64,000 nucleotides of DNA from contig JACDDA010000001.1 in assembly GCA_013817245.1 (NCBI GenBank), positions 248,001 through 312,000 of the forward strand. Reading direction: 5' to 3'. A model generated the notes under the pieces. The model ran no database searches. It had not been told where the DNA came from and worked only from the letters and a program-made list of their open reading frames with translations. This DNA comes from Gammaproteobacteria bacterium. Lineage in GTDB: Bacteria > Pseudomonadota > Gammaproteobacteria > HTCC5015. Numbering within the stretch: the stretch's first letter is position 1; each line of letters starts with the position of its first letter. Shown in pieces: positions 24,923 through 34,893 of the stretch. Position numbers and translations under genes: made by a program.

Positions 24923-27064
24923 ATGCAAGCCAAACGCTGGGTACTTGCAAGTATCGTTATTTCACTCATTATAATATTTTATGTTTTTGATCTGGGGCAA
25001 TACTTCAATATCGCCGTCATGCGACAACAGCAAAGCGTTATTCAAGATTATTATCTCGCCCATCCTTTTTTAGCGATCAGTGGATTTTTCTTTTTTTATC
25101 TCACCGCCGCCGCTTTATCATTACCCGGTGCGGGATTTTTAAGTTTGTTAGCAGGCGCAGTTTTTGGTGTAACTATCGGCACCATCATAGTTTCTTTTGG
25201 CTCTACTCTTGGTGCGACTTTGGCGTTTTTAGGCGCGCGATTTTTATTTCGGGAAAATATAGAAGCGCGTTTCGGTCGTTATTTAAAAAACATCAATGAA
25301 GGCTTAGATCGCGATGGTGCTTTGTATTTATTTAGCTTGCGTTTAATTCCTTTATTTCCATTTTTTATTATCAATCCCGTTATGGGTATAACCCGCATTA
25401 AAACCTGGACTTTTATGTGGGTGAGTCAATTAGGTATGCTCGCTGCGACTATTATTTATGTGAACGCTGGCACTCAATTAGCGAGTTTAACGACGCATAA
25501 ATCCATTGTATCCAGCGACGTATGGATTTCATTGGGACTGTTATGTCTGTTCCCGTGGTTAGCAAAATTTTGCATTAGCCGCTGGCAAAACATGCGGGCT
25601 TATCGTCACTTTAAAAAACCAAAAAAATTCGATTACAACATCGTAGTGATTGGCGCAGGCTCTGCTGGCTTAGTCAGCGCTTACATCGCCGCAACGGTTA
25701 ACGCCAAAGTAGCGCTCATTGAAAAACATAAAATGGGTGGTGACTGTTTAAATACGGGCTGCGTGCCTTCTAAAGCTTTATTACGCACTGCTAAATTACG
25801 TCATCAAATGCAACACGCCAGTCGTTATGGTTTAGAAGACATTACTGTTGACACGCCGTTTGCTAAAACCCTCGCGCGCGTACACGACATCATCAAAAAA
25901 ATTGAACCACATGATTCGGTAGAACGTTACACCGCATTAGGCGTAGATTGCATTCAAGGCGAAGCACACATCATTTCGCCATGGGAAGTACGTGTTGATA
26001 ATAAAACGCTGACCACGCGTAATATCATTATCGCCACGGGCGCATCACCGATGCCGCTGGATATTAAAGACTTAGATAAAGTCGCGCATTACACGTCTGA
26101 TACGATTTGGAATATTAAAGAACAACCAAAAAATTTAATTGTTATGGGCGGCGGCCCGATCGGTTGCGAATTAGCGCAATGTTTTGCGCGCTTAGGTAGC
26201 AAGGTTACTATTGTCACTCAAGGTGCGCGTTTATTACCAAAAGAAGATTTAGAGGTCAGTCAAACATTAGAAGCGGCCTTCATGCAGGAAGGCATTCTTA
26301 TTGAAAAAGGTTTTACTGCCGATCATGTGAGTGCAGATGCGCACGATAATAAACATTTACATTGCGTGAATGCTAAAGGAGAAATAATCACCTTAGCGTG
26401 TGATGCACTGTTGATCGCGGTGGGTCGTAAAGCAAATACACCCAATTTAGATTTAGAAAAACTCGGCATTCGATGTCGCGACAATGGCACCATTTTAACG
26501 AATGATTATTTGCAAACAGATGTGCCGAATATTTACGCCTGCGGTGACGTGACTAGCCCTTACCAATTTACTCATACGGCATCACATCAAGCGTGGTATT
26601 GCGCAGTCAATGCTTTATTCGGCACGTTTAAAAAATTTCGCGTCGATTATTCAGTGATCCCGTGGTGTACTTTTACGGATCCTGAAATTGCGCATGTCGG
26701 ACTTAACGAATCCATGGCGCTCGAACAACAGATTCCGTATGAAATCACACGTTATGAATTAAATGATTTAGATCGTGCAATCGCGGATAGCGCGACGCAA
26801 GGCTTTGTCAAAATATTGACGCCACCAGGTAAAGATCGCATTTTAGGCATCACTATCGTGGGCGAACACGCGGGGGATTTATTAGCTGAATGCGTATTAG
26901 CCATGAAACATGGAATAGGCTTAAACAAATTACTCGGCACTATCCATATATACCCGACATTAGCGGAAGCCAATAAATATGCGGCCGGTAACTGGAAAAA
27001 AGCGCACAAACCGGCACTTATTTTGCGTGGCTTACGCCGCTATCATCAATGGCGGCGGCATTAA
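24923..27064 (+). CDS. Bifunctional TVP38/TMEM64 membrane protein - FAD-dependent oxidoreductase
   Basis: A 713-residue fusion. Residues about 1-220 form a TVP38/TMEM64 (VTT, DedA-like) membrane domain with FGSTLGATLAFLGARFLFRE and RLIPLFPFFIINPVMGI. Residues about 235-713 are a pyridine nucleotide-disulfide oxidoreductase: FAD site VVIGAGSAGLVSA, redox disulfide GGDCLNTGCVPSK, NAD(P) site MGGGPIGCELAQCF and IYACGDVTSP, then the dimerisation domain with GTIHIYPTLAEA. The oxidoreductase resembles mercuric reductase without the heavy-metal HMA domain. Proteins of this layout are known, but the reaction is not. Ribosome site AAAGGA precedes the ATG. Confidence 0.92.
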   Translation: MQAKRWVLASIVISLIIIFYVFDLGQYFNIAVMRQQQSVIQDYYLAHPFLAISGFFFFYLTAAALSLPGAGFLSLLAGAVFGVTIGTIIVSFGSTLGATLAFLGARFLFRENIEARFGRYLKNINEGLDRDGALYLFSLRLIPLFPFFIINPVMGITRIKTWTFMWVSQLGMLAATIIYVNAGTQLASLTTHKSIVSSDVWISLGLLCLFPWLAKFCISRWQNMRAYRHFKKPKKFDYNIVVIGAGSAGLVSAYIAATVNAKVALIEKHKMGGDCLNTGCVPSKALLRTAKLRHQMQHASRYGLEDITVDTPFAKTLARVHDIIKKIEPHDSVERYTALGVDCIQGEAHIISPWEVRVDNKTLTTRNIIIATGASPMPLDIKDLDKVAHYTSDTIWNIKEQPKNLIVMGGGPIGCELAQCFARLGSKVTIVTQGARLLPKEDLEVSQTLEAAFMQEGILIEKGFTADHVSADAHDNKHLHCVNAKGEIITLACDALLIAVGRKANTPNLDLEKLGIRCRDNGTILTNDYLQTDVPNIYACGDVTSPYQFTHTASHQAWYCAVNALFGTFKKFRVDYSVIPWCTFTDPEIAHVGLNESMALEQQIPYEITRYELNDLDRAIADSATQGFVKILTPPGKDRILGITIVGEHAGDLLAECVLAMKHGIGLNKLLGTIHIYPTLAEANKYAAGNWKKAHKPALILRGLRRYHQWRRH

Positions 27065-27182
27065 CAAATCTACCGCATCAGCAAGTCGGTCATAGACTCT
27101 CATTAGTCGGGAATATTCAGCTTGGCCTGAAACTTGCCGATACTTACGTTAAGGATATTCTTAACTTAACGGACTCAACCAC

Positions 27183-30100
27183 GTGCGCCTTGATAAAAAA
27201 AATTTACGTAACTGCGTTGCGTGCCTATTACTCGGTGTTTTTAGTCTATCAGTGCAAGCTGTACAAATTACTTCGCGAGTCGGTCACCAGCATGATGATG
27301 CGGAAGAAAGTAATCCGCCTAGCGGCAGTATAGATCGTAATAGCAATAATCTAAGAATGGGATACGTAGGCGTTGCTGCACAACAAGTGGGTATGCGTTT
27401 TCCAACCGTTGCGATCCCGCAAGGTGCCACTATTATTAATGCTTATATTGATTTCCGTGCAGACCAAAACAATAGCAATATCAATAATTTTGTCTTAAAA
27501 GGCGAAGCAACTAATAATGCCGCCCGTTTTAATAATACTGCCGGCGATATTTCTGGAAGACTTCGTACCACTGCATCGGTTGATTGGTTAAATGTACCTG
27601 CGTGGACAGCAGGTAATCAATATCAAACAACGAATATTACTTCTATCGTACAAGAGATTGTAAACCGTGTAGGTTGGAGTAGTGGTAATGCTATGGGTAT
27701 TTTTGTGGAACCTGGCAGTGGCTGCATCAACTCCACGTGTTCTCGCATCGCCGTTTCATATAACGGCAGCAGCGCCACAGCGCCGCAATTGGTAGTCAAC
27801 TATACCTTGGGACCTTTAATTGTTAATACCCAAGAAGTCTGTGGCAGCACGAGTTTTATTAGGATAGTTTTTTCTAAAAATTTAAATGCTGCTAGCGCAC
27901 AAACAGCAGCTAATTATCAAATCAATAACGGTATTACGATATTGGGTGCCGTTTTAGGGGCAGACAATCGCACCGTGACACTCACAACTTCAGCAATGAC
28001 CACTGGCGTTAATTACATCGTTACTGTCAATAATGTACGAGATACTTTAAGTAATGCAATTGAACCTAATTCCACAACTAATTTTATTTTAAATTTTAAT
28101 GGCCTAGTGGGTCAGTATTACGACAACGCTGATTTTACGAATCTCGTCTTAACGCGCACCGATAATACGGTCAATTTTAATTGGGTTAATGCAGCACCAG
28201 ATCCCCTTCTCGGTGCAGATACTTTTAGTGTACGTTGGACCGGCTTTGTAGAAGCACCCACTACCGGCACTTATTTATTTCACACTTACAGCGATGATGG
28301 TGTGCGCTTGTATGTGAATGGCAGCTTGGTGATTAATAATTGGACCGATCATTCACGCACCAAAGATACCAGCACCGGCATCGCTTTAACAGCCGGACAA
28401 AAATATGCTGTTACCTTAGAATTTGTTGAAAATACTGGTCAAGCCGAAATAGATTTAGCATGGACGCCACCGAGTGTAGCCGAACAAATTATTCCGAATA
28501 GCAATTTATTTCGTTGTTACAACGATACCGTTGCGCCCGTCATGAACAGTGCAACCTTGCTGTGCTCAACTAATAATCGCGTCTATGTTACCTTTAATGA
28601 AAGCGTGTCTAGCAGTACCGCACAAAACATCGCTAATTATACAATCAACAATGGTTTAACTATTACTAGCGCGGCGTTACAAAGCGATCAACGCACGGTT
28701 ATTTTAAATACCTCGGCGATGAGCGACTACACCAGCTACACACTCACGGTAAACGGCATACAAGATTTAGCCGGTAACACGATTGCGGCAAACTCCACAG
28801 CTTATTTCACTTATCACGGCGGTATACAAACCGCGGGGTTATTAGGCGATTACTACACTCAAAATGGCGTACCACGCGCTTACTTTACCGGCACTGTTGT
28901 ATCACGCACCGATGCTACGGTGGGTTTTGACTGGGGTAATGGAATTCCGATAACAGGAGTAGCCGCCGATGATTTTTCAGTGCGTTGGACTGGTTATGTG
29001 CGTGCAACTACAACAGGTAATTATATTTTCCGCACACGTTCTGACGACGGTATACGTTTATATATAAACAGTAATTTGGTTATTAATAACTGGACTGATC
29101 ATGGTCCGACGAATAACGACAGTGCGGCTATTGCTTTAACAGCAGGGCAATATTATCCAGTTACAATGGAATTTTATGAACGCGGCGGTGGTGCGGTTGC
29201 ACAACTTTCTTGGCAACCGCCCAGTGGTAGTTTTGCGATTATTCCTGCATCACAACTAAGTCATTGCGCAATTACTTCTGATTTACGTCTCGAAGCTTAT
29301 TATGCGATGGAAAGCGCGAGTTGGAATGGCACCGCCAATGAAGTTCGCGACGCTAGCGGCAATGCTTTGCATGGTCGTTCTTACGCCAATCCCACTACCG
29401 CCATTACCACTCCTGCATTAAGTGGAAATCCTGGCACTTGTCGTTATGCAAATTTTAATAATGTGAGCTCACAATATCTGAGTGTGAATAACGCAACGCC
29501 GTTAAATATGAGCACCGCATTTACCGTTGCAACATGGATCAATCCTAATTCATTACCGGCTAGTGATTACATGACCGTTTTATCAAAAGATGAAAATTAT
29601 GAAATTCATCTTGATCCTGCCGGTAATGTTTTTTGGTGGTGGCAAAATAGCGCGACTGCCGCGCGTAACATTACCTCCAGCGGAGTTACGATTAATCCGG
29701 CGGGCGGTTGGTATCATGTCGCGATTAGTTACGCCAGCAGCGGCCAACAAACTATTTATATTAATGGTGTTGCAAGAGGCACCGCCGCCTACGCTGAAAC
29801 ATTAGCGAACAATACGGATCCATTACAAATCGGCAGTGATCAAACCGCACCGGGACGTTTTTTTAATGGACAAATTGATGAAGTTTATATTGCGTCAAAA
29901 GCCTACAGCGCCACTGAAATACAATATTTAATGAGCTTAACGCATCCCTGCACCATCACATCAGATCACATTGCAATTTCACATGCAGGCACGGGCATTA
30001 CGTGTATGCCCGCGCCGATAACCGTGCGCGTACATCAAGGCGATCATTCCATTGATACGAGTTATACCGGCACTTTATCACTCGCAACATCAACAGGACG

Positions 30101-32108
30101 CGGTGATTGGGCTTTATTAAGCGGTAACGGTACCGTCAACAATGGCGCTTTAAATGATGGCGCGGCTACTTATAACTTAGTGGGCGCTGATGCCGGTCAA
30201 GTACAATTGTCTTTAAAAAATACCACTGCTGAAACCGTCAACATTAATATTACTGACGGCAGCATTTCCGAAACCACAGGCACGGCTACTGCAAGCGAAG
30301 ATGCGAATCTGGTTTTTTCTGCAACCGGTTTTATTTTTCGCGTGAATGGTGCTGTTGGTAATATCGGTACACAAATCGCCGGTAAAGCATCGAATGTAGC
30401 ACCGGGAAATCAAACCTTAGATCTTCAAGCCATTCGCACCAGTGATACCACTGGCGCTTGCGAAGCAGCATTAATTGGTAACAACACTATTCAAATGGCA
30501 TTTGAATGTCAAAATCCAACAACCTGTGCAAGCAATGCTCTGTCGATTAATGGCACGACGGTTACCGGCAATCCCAATGCGAGCATTTCCACTTATAGCA
30601 ACGTCACTATGGATTTTGGTAATGCGTCGGTTAACAGCTCTGCTGTCGTTTTACGTTACGATGATGCGGGTCAAATTCGTTTACATGCGCGTTACAACAT
30701 GCCATTAGGTGATGGCACAACGCCATCTGGTAATTATATGCAAGGCAGTAGCAATGCATTTGTCGTCAGACCTTTTGGTGTTTATGTAAACGCGGTCGGA
30801 AATCCTGCTGCCACCTCTGCGACCGGCAGTGTTTACACTCGCGCGGGTGTAAATTTCACCGCCACCGCCACCGGTGTTTTATGGCAAGCCGCTGATGACA
30901 CGAACAATGATGGTATTCCTGACGGCCACAATGATAACAATGCCGCAAACAATGCCAATCTTAGTAACAACACGGCTGCACTAAACTTTGGGCGTGAAAG
31001 TGAAACGCTGAATTTATCTGCAAATTTAATTTTACCGTCACCCGGTACCAATCCTATATTAGCCGGCACTACTAACCTGACTATTTTTAATAACGGTCAA
31101 AGCAGCGCTAACAATTTAGCTTACAACGAAGTGGGTATTATCGAATTAGATGCCGCATTAACCGACAATGATTATTTAGGCAGTGGTCAACGTTTGTACG
31201 GCAAGAGTGGTTACGTCGGCCGATTTACGCCTGATCATTTTGCAATACGTTCGGGCACCACACACACCCATCGCATTAGCAGTGCGTGCGTAAGTGCTGC
31301 AACCTTTACGTACATGGAAGAAGACTTTCAACTTAATTATATTCTGACGGCGCAAAATGTTAGCAACGCCACCACTCAAAATTACACGGGTGCCTTTGCG
31401 AAATTAAATCCTGTCCTCACCAGCAATTGGAATTTCGGCGCAATCGATAGCGCAACGCCCACGCCATTAAATTCACGTATCGTCGCCAACACTATTACGG
31501 GCGCATGGAATAATGGTGATGTAAATGCATTTGCTAATATCACCTTGCGCCGCAGCACGCCGGTTGATGGCCCATTTAATAATTTAGCTATTGGTGTTGC
31601 GCCACTTGATAGCGATAACATTCAACTGGCAACAACGGGACTTAATTTAGACACCGACAATAACAGTAGCAATGATCGCGGCTTACTCGATACGCTCGCA
31701 GTACGTTATGGTCGTGCACGCTTAAACGCAGTGTTTGGTACCGAGTTATTAGCGCAAGCCTTACCCATCTATGCAGAATATTTTAACGGTACGCAGTTTA
31801 TTCGTAACATCAGTGATAGTTGCACTAGTTATAACAACAGCCAATTAACGTTTAGTAATCGCCAAGGTTTGAGCAGTGATCCTATCAAATCAGGTTCGGG
31901 TACATTCTCAACGGGTCAATACAGCACACCGTTATTATTAAATTCAGCAGGACAATCCGGTTCGGTAGATGTGTTATGGACAGTACCAACTTATTTACAA
32001 TTCGATTGGGATAATAATGGCAGCTACACTGACAACCCTAGCAACAAAGCCACCTTTGGTATTTACGGCGGCACTAATCGACAAATTTATACACGAGAGC
32101 TCTATTAA
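27183..32108 (+). CDS. mshQ: MshQ-like giant surface protein with PA14, LamG-like and DUF6701 regions
   Basis: A 1641-residue secreted protein starting at GTG 27183. Signal peptide about 1-26 (FSLSVQA-VQI). About 27-208: beta domain also found in PilY1-type proteins. About 212-303: Ig-like unit; 306-445: PA14; 450-548: second Ig-like; 550-690: second PA14 (SDDGIRLYINSNLVINNW against SDDGVRLYVNGSLVINNW); 700-925: LamG-like sugar-binding fold; 930-1641: the long Cys-containing DUF6701 region typical of MshQ. Such proteins sit with MSHA pili and probably act as tip or surface adhesin. Unlike known loci it is not the last gene of the operon: it lies on the opposite strand and converges on it. Confidence 0.85.
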   Translation: MRLDKKNLRNCVACLLLGVFSLSVQAVQITSRVGHQHDDAEESNPPSGSIDRNSNNLRMGYVGVAAQQVGMRFPTVAIPQGATIINAYIDFRADQNNSNINNFVLKGEATNNAARFNNTAGDISGRLRTTASVDWLNVPAWTAGNQYQTTNITSIVQEIVNRVGWSSGNAMGIFVEPGSGCINSTCSRIAVSYNGSSATAPQLVVNYTLGPLIVNTQEVCGSTSFIRIVFSKNLNAASAQTAANYQINNGITILGAVLGADNRTVTLTTSAMTTGVNYIVTVNNVRDTLSNAIEPNSTTNFILNFNGLVGQYYDNADFTNLVLTRTDNTVNFNWVNAAPDPLLGADTFSVRWTGFVEAPTTGTYLFHTYSDDGVRLYVNGSLVINNWTDHSRTKDTSTGIALTAGQKYAVTLEFVENTGQAEIDLAWTPPSVAEQIIPNSNLFRCYNDTVAPVMNSATLLCSTNNRVYVTFNESVSSSTAQNIANYTINNGLTITSAALQSDQRTVILNTSAMSDYTSYTLTVNGIQDLAGNTIAANSTAYFTYHGGIQTAGLLGDYYTQNGVPRAYFTGTVVSRTDATVGFDWGNGIPITGVAADDFSVRWTGYVRATTTGNYIFRTRSDDGIRLYINSNLVINNWTDHGPTNNDSAAIALTAGQYYPVTMEFYERGGGAVAQLSWQPPSGSFAIIPASQLSHCAITSDLRLEAYYAMESASWNGTANEVRDASGNALHGRSYANPTTAITTPALSGNPGTCRYANFNNVSSQYLSVNNATPLNMSTAFTVATWINPNSLPASDYMTVLSKDENYEIHLDPAGNVFWWWQNSATAARNITSSGVTINPAGGWYHVAISYASSGQQTIYINGVARGTAAYAETLANNTDPLQIGSDQTAPGRFFNGQIDEVYIASKAYSATEIQYLMSLTHPCTITSDHIAISHAGTGITCMPAPITVRVHQGDHSIDTSYTGTLSLATSTGRGDWALLSGNGTVNNGALNDGAATYNLVGADAGQVQLSLKNTTAETVNINITDGSISETTGTATASEDANLVFSATGFIFRVNGAVGNIGTQIAGKASNVAPGNQTLDLQAIRTSDTTGACEAALIGNNTIQMAFECQNPTTCASNALSINGTTVTGNPNASISTYSNVTMDFGNASVNSSAVVLRYDDAGQIRLHARYNMPLGDGTTPSGNYMQGSSNAFVVRPFGVYVNAVGNPAATSATGSVYTRAGVNFTATATGVLWQAADDTNNDGIPDGHNDNNAANNANLSNNTAALNFGRESETLNLSANLILPSPGTNPILAGTTNLTIFNNGQSSANNLAYNEVGIIELDAALTDNDYLGSGQRLYGKSGYVGRFTPDHFAIRSGTTHTHRISSACVSAATFTYMEEDFQLNYILTAQNVSNATTQNYTGAFAKLNPVLTSNWNFGAIDSATPTPLNSRIVANTITGAWNNGDVNAFANITLRRSTPVDGPFNNLAIGVAPLDSDNIQLATTGLNLDTDNNSSNDRGLLDTLAVRYGRARLNAVFGTELLAQALPIYAEYFNGTQFIRNISDSCTSYNNSQLTFSNRQGLSSDPIKSGSGTFSTGQYSTPLLLNSAGQSGSVDVLWTVPTYLQFDWDNNGSYTDNPSNKATFGIYGGTNRQIYTRELY

Positions 32109-32167
32109 TAGATAACTAGGAATAAATAAAACTAATGGTTACTGCGGTTATATAAACACTGGCGCTA

Positions 32168-32497
32168 TTACTTAACAGTAGAATAAGTTCGCGTTTTCAT
32201 ATTTTCCAAACTGCCGCCATTTTCAACGCGTTTATAACCCATGTCTGCTAAAGTATCTTGAGCAATTCCAGAACGGCGACCACTGCGGCAATACAAGACG
32301 ATGGTGGCATTTTTATCTTTTGTTACTTCTTGAATACGTTTATCAATTTCATCAAACGGAATATTCACTGCATTATCAATATGGCCAGCCGCATATTCAG
32401 TAGCAGTGCGCACATCAATAATAATGACGGGCTGTGCGGCAAAACCCAAGTTAAAAAAAGCTTGGTTTATAATCAATAACATCAGTAATTTTTTCAT
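32168..32497 (-). CDS. Periplasmic rhodanese-like protein
   Basis: A 109-residue single-domain sulfurtransferase. Signal peptide about 1-20 (NLGFA-AQP). The rhodanese fold shows IIDVRTATEYAAGHIDNAVN and the active-site loop LYCRSGRRSG with the persulfide-carrying Cys. Its size and location match PspE/GlpE-type proteins. It follows mshP by 43 bases on the same strand and so may be a late passenger of the MSHA operon; a role in disulfide or sulfur handling of the Cys-containing pilins is conceivable but unproven. Convergent with the mshQ-like gene. Confidence 0.9.
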   Translation of the reverse strand: MKKLLMLLIINQAFFNLGFAAQPVIIIDVRTATEYAAGHIDNAVNIPFDEIDKRIQEVTKDKNATIVLYCRSGRRSGIAQDTLADMGYKRVENGGSLENMKTRTYSTVK

Positions 32498-32540
32498 GGC
32501 ACTGTCCTAAAAAGTTTTAATGACATCTAATAAAAAATAA

Positions 32541-32948
32541 TTAAGGGTTTTTGATAGAAACACGCACTTGACGATTAACCGCATTGGGAACTGCAAACGC
32601 ACCTGAACTAGCAGTGGCGGTAATATTAAATACGGTATAAGCATCCGCTAATATACCTTCATCAAAGGTACCATCAGCGCTACATGCTATTGTTACCGTG
32701 TAATTTTCAATCACCATGCTGGTAGTAATACCAGCGCAGCCTGCATTCGCCACAATTCGCGACATCGCATAATCTGCGCCCGCACGTGCGGCAAAATAAG
32801 CTTGCGTGCGTTGTACGGCATACGCACTAGACATGCTTTGTGAAACGCTCATGCGCGCCACACTTAAGCCCAACACCGACAAAGCCACCAAGATAAAAAT
32901 CACCATGATGATGCTGATGCCTTGTTGTGATTTTAATAATGTTTTCAT
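32541..32948 (-). CDS. mshP: MSHA biogenesis protein MshP
   Basis: A 135-residue minor pilin-like protein of the PilX type. The N-terminus QQGISIIMVIFILVALSVLGLS is the hydrophobic helix with the pre-pilin cleavage region (G before I). YFAARAGADYAMSRI is the conserved MshP/PilX helix. Two Cys residues (GCAG and ACSAD) probably form a disulfide. It overlaps the mshO stop by 4 bases. MshP is expected to join the pilus tip complex with MshO, D and C. Confidence 0.92.
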   Translation of the reverse strand: MKTLLKSQQGISIIMVIFILVALSVLGLSVARMSVSQSMSSAYAVQRTQAYFAARAGADYAMSRIVANAGCAGITTSMVIENYTVTIACSADGTFDEGILADAYTVFNITATASSGAFAVPNAVNRQVRVSIKNP

Positions 32949-33802
32949 GGAACGTTCGCCACATGCACTTGATGCAATAAAGATACGTCGGCCGCATTAT
33001 TTTGTAATTGCAAATGAATGCTGACCAACCCATGACGTGCACCGGCGCCATTGACATAAGAAAACTGACAACCCACAACATTCACCGCTAAGCGTCTGCC
33101 CGTCACGCTGAACGTTGCGAGCGGTTGCGTAGCATTAATGCTATATCCGGCATAGCGCAATAACTCGCCCGTACCCAAATCACACACGTAACTCACCGGT
33201 TGATCGACGACAAAAAAACGTTGTTGTGCAGTAGGTGGAATCGGAAAAGGAAATGACCAACCCGCCCCATTATTAAATGTAATTTGATTGCCGCTTACCG
33301 CAGTGATCGCTGCTGCGTTAGCGCCGCTATACGCATTAAAAGCACCTACACCCGTGCCGGTGTTATAAATCACTAAACAATCTGAATTACCATTTAAACA
33401 ATTTGCTAAACCCGCAGGCCCAGGAGTGATGACGCCATTAATGCCACCTAATACATCAAAGCTATCGGTAGCACCATTGGTTAAAGGATTGCCCGTGCCG
33501 TTAACTTCCATACGCGCACGAAAGCGTCCACCCGTAGTCGTATTTAAATATTCCAAGCTGGTGCGGGTGCCACTGCTGCTAATCCGAATACTATTAGGTA
33601 ATGCTGTACGCAGTTCGCGTGACATACGTTGTAAAGCAATATCCGCTTGATCAACTAATTCACCGCGAGCGGCAATATCGGCAAAACTGCGCATCGGCAT
33701 CACTATGAATTGGGTCGTGATCACACTGAGTATGGTAAGCAAGACCATTACCGTGATCAGCTCAACTAATGTAAATCCATTTTGCGAACGCAGGCTAGTC
33801 AT
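32945..33802 (-). CDS. mshO: MSHA biogenesis protein MshO (minor pilin)
   Basis: A 285-residue prepilin-like protein with the type III methylation motif NGFTLVELITVMVLLTIL. It belongs to the PilW group by length and position. The start is the ATG at 33802, one base after the mshD stop, with GAGGT about ten bases upstream; an open frame extends 18 codons further into mshD. The globular part is rich in Asn and Gly and has Cys pairs (LANCLNGNSDCL; VSYVCDLG). Overlaps mshP by 4 bases, so translation is coupled. Confidence 0.92.
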   Translation of the reverse strand: MTSLRSQNGFTLVELITVMVLLTILSVITTQFIVMPMRSFADIAARGELVDQADIALQRMSRELRTALPNSIRISSSGTRTSLEYLNTTTGGRFRARMEVNGTGNPLTNGATDSFDVLGGINGVITPGPAGLANCLNGNSDCLVIYNTGTGVGAFNAYSGANAAAITAVSGNQITFNNGAGWSFPFPIPPTAQQRFFVVDQPVSYVCDLGTGELLRYAGYSINATQPLATFSVTGRRLAVNVVGCQFSYVNGAGARHGLVSIHLQLQNNAADVSLLHQVHVANVP

Positions 33803-33803
33803 C

Positions 33804-34301
33804 TTAATAATTACCTCGATAACCACTAATGCGCAAAGTGATGGGATAGACATCATGGGTCACGAGTACATTGACTTGTTGCAGTGCAGCTGCATTCGCG
33901 CCACTGCCTAATGACGCGGAGCTCACCGTTACGCGCACATTAAAATTACTTAACCCTGCTAAGGCATTACCCAATTGATCGCGCGCGCCGCTCGTATCAT
34001 TTATACAATTATAATCCTGCACATCATCATACAAGTCTCGTGAGGCTTCTTCGCAACTCGCGGTCTCACCGCCGTCAGGATCTTGAAAATCTTTTAATAA
34101 AGCTTCTTCTAAATAACCTTGTGCAATCGCCACTCCTTGTACACGCAAGACTGGATCCGCACTGGCAATAACCGCTTTTTGAAAAACGCCCAACATCGTA
34201 CCGGCTACGGCTGTAATCACCACAATGACTACAATCATTTCAATTAAAGTAAACCCTTGCAGCGCACGATCATTAATTATTTTATAACGATGGCGCATCA
34301 T
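33804..34301 (-). CDS. mshD: MSHA pilin protein MshD (minor pilin)
   Basis: A 165-residue prepilin with QGFTLIEMIVVIVVITAVAG after a basic leader of about 15 residues. The body contains an acidic stretch with two Cys (GGETASCEEASRDLYDDVQD) and the MshD-type QLGNALAGLSNFNVRVTV. ATG at 34301 overlaps the mshC stop (ATGA); the next codon is also ATG. Minor pilins of this set prime pilus assembly. Confidence 0.92.
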   Translation of the reverse strand: MMRHRYKIINDRALQGFTLIEMIVVIVVITAVAGTMLGVFQKAVIASADPVLRVQGVAIAQGYLEEALLKDFQDPDGGETASCEEASRDLYDDVQDYNCINDTSGARDQLGNALAGLSNFNVRVTVSSASLGSGANAAALQQVNVLVTHDVYPITLRISGYRGNY

Positions 34302-34762
34302 TGCACCCAACCTGTTTCAGGTTCTACTTGAATAGTGCCACTGCCAAGCGTAATCGTAACGCCACTGCTAGGCACACCTTGTCGATCAAAAGAAAAATTA
34401 CTCGCAGATACCGCAACTCCAGTGGGCGGTGCTTCTGCATAAACGCCGCCACCCGGACGATTTAATGCTTGTGTAAAAGCACCTGTCGCACTTAAGCAGT
34501 CACTGCTAACACCCACATCAGCGCGCAACATTAAGCGGTAACCGAAATTACCCGTAGCGACATTCACATCACACGCAGACACTAAGGCAAATTTTTGAGC
34601 GAAACGAATTGACGCGCGCATTTCTTCACGAAATGCACCTTCACGAATAGGATTTAAATTTAAGCGACCGTAAGCGACCACAGACAATATACCTAACAGC
34701 ACCATGATGGCGATCATTTCCACCATCGTAAACCCCGTCATGCGTTTAGGTATAACGCTCAT
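34298..34762 (-). CDS. mshC: MSHA pilin protein MshC (minor pilin)
   Basis: A 154-residue prepilin: short leader MSVIPKRMTG then FTMVEMIAIMVLLGILSVV. The GspH-like body has two Cys (SACDVN and SSDCLSATG). Start taken at 34762 because the leader then has normal length; 15 further upstream codons are open but unsupported. It begins 131 bases after the mshA stop, beyond a terminator, so its expression probably depends on read-through or a separate weak promoter. Confidence 0.9.
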   Translation of the reverse strand: MSVIPKRMTGFTMVEMIAIMVLLGILSVVAYGRLNLNPIREGAFREEMRASIRFAQKFALVSACDVNVATGNFGYRLMLRADVGVSSDCLSATGAFTQALNRPGGGVYAEAPPTGVAVSASNFSFDRQGVPSSGVTITLGSGTIQVEPETGWVQ

Positions 34763-34850
34763 ATCATTGTCCAATGAATTACCTATAGATGCTTCAATAA
34801 ACAGCAAAGCCTATGCCACGCTTGCGAATAGCTGAAGCAGCAAAATAATA

Positions 34851-34873
34851 AAAGGGGCATAAAGCCCCCTTTA
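34851..34873 (-). terminator. Intra-operon terminator after the major pilin gene mshA
   Basis: Inverted repeat AAAGGGG (34852-34858) and CCCCTTT (34867-34873), which on the minus strand is followed by TATTATTTT. It starts about 20 bases past the mshA stop. A partial terminator here would allow much more mshA than mshCDOP mRNA, as pilin stoichiometry requires. Confidence 0.8.
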
Positions 34874-34893
34874 TCACTATCGGTAATGGATCA

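Noticed and set aside
27049-27333. A 94-codon plus-strand open frame bridging the oxidoreductase stop and the mshQ-like start
   Set aside because: It overlaps both genes in another frame; the signal peptide of the mshQ-like frame starting at GTG 27183 is far more convincing.
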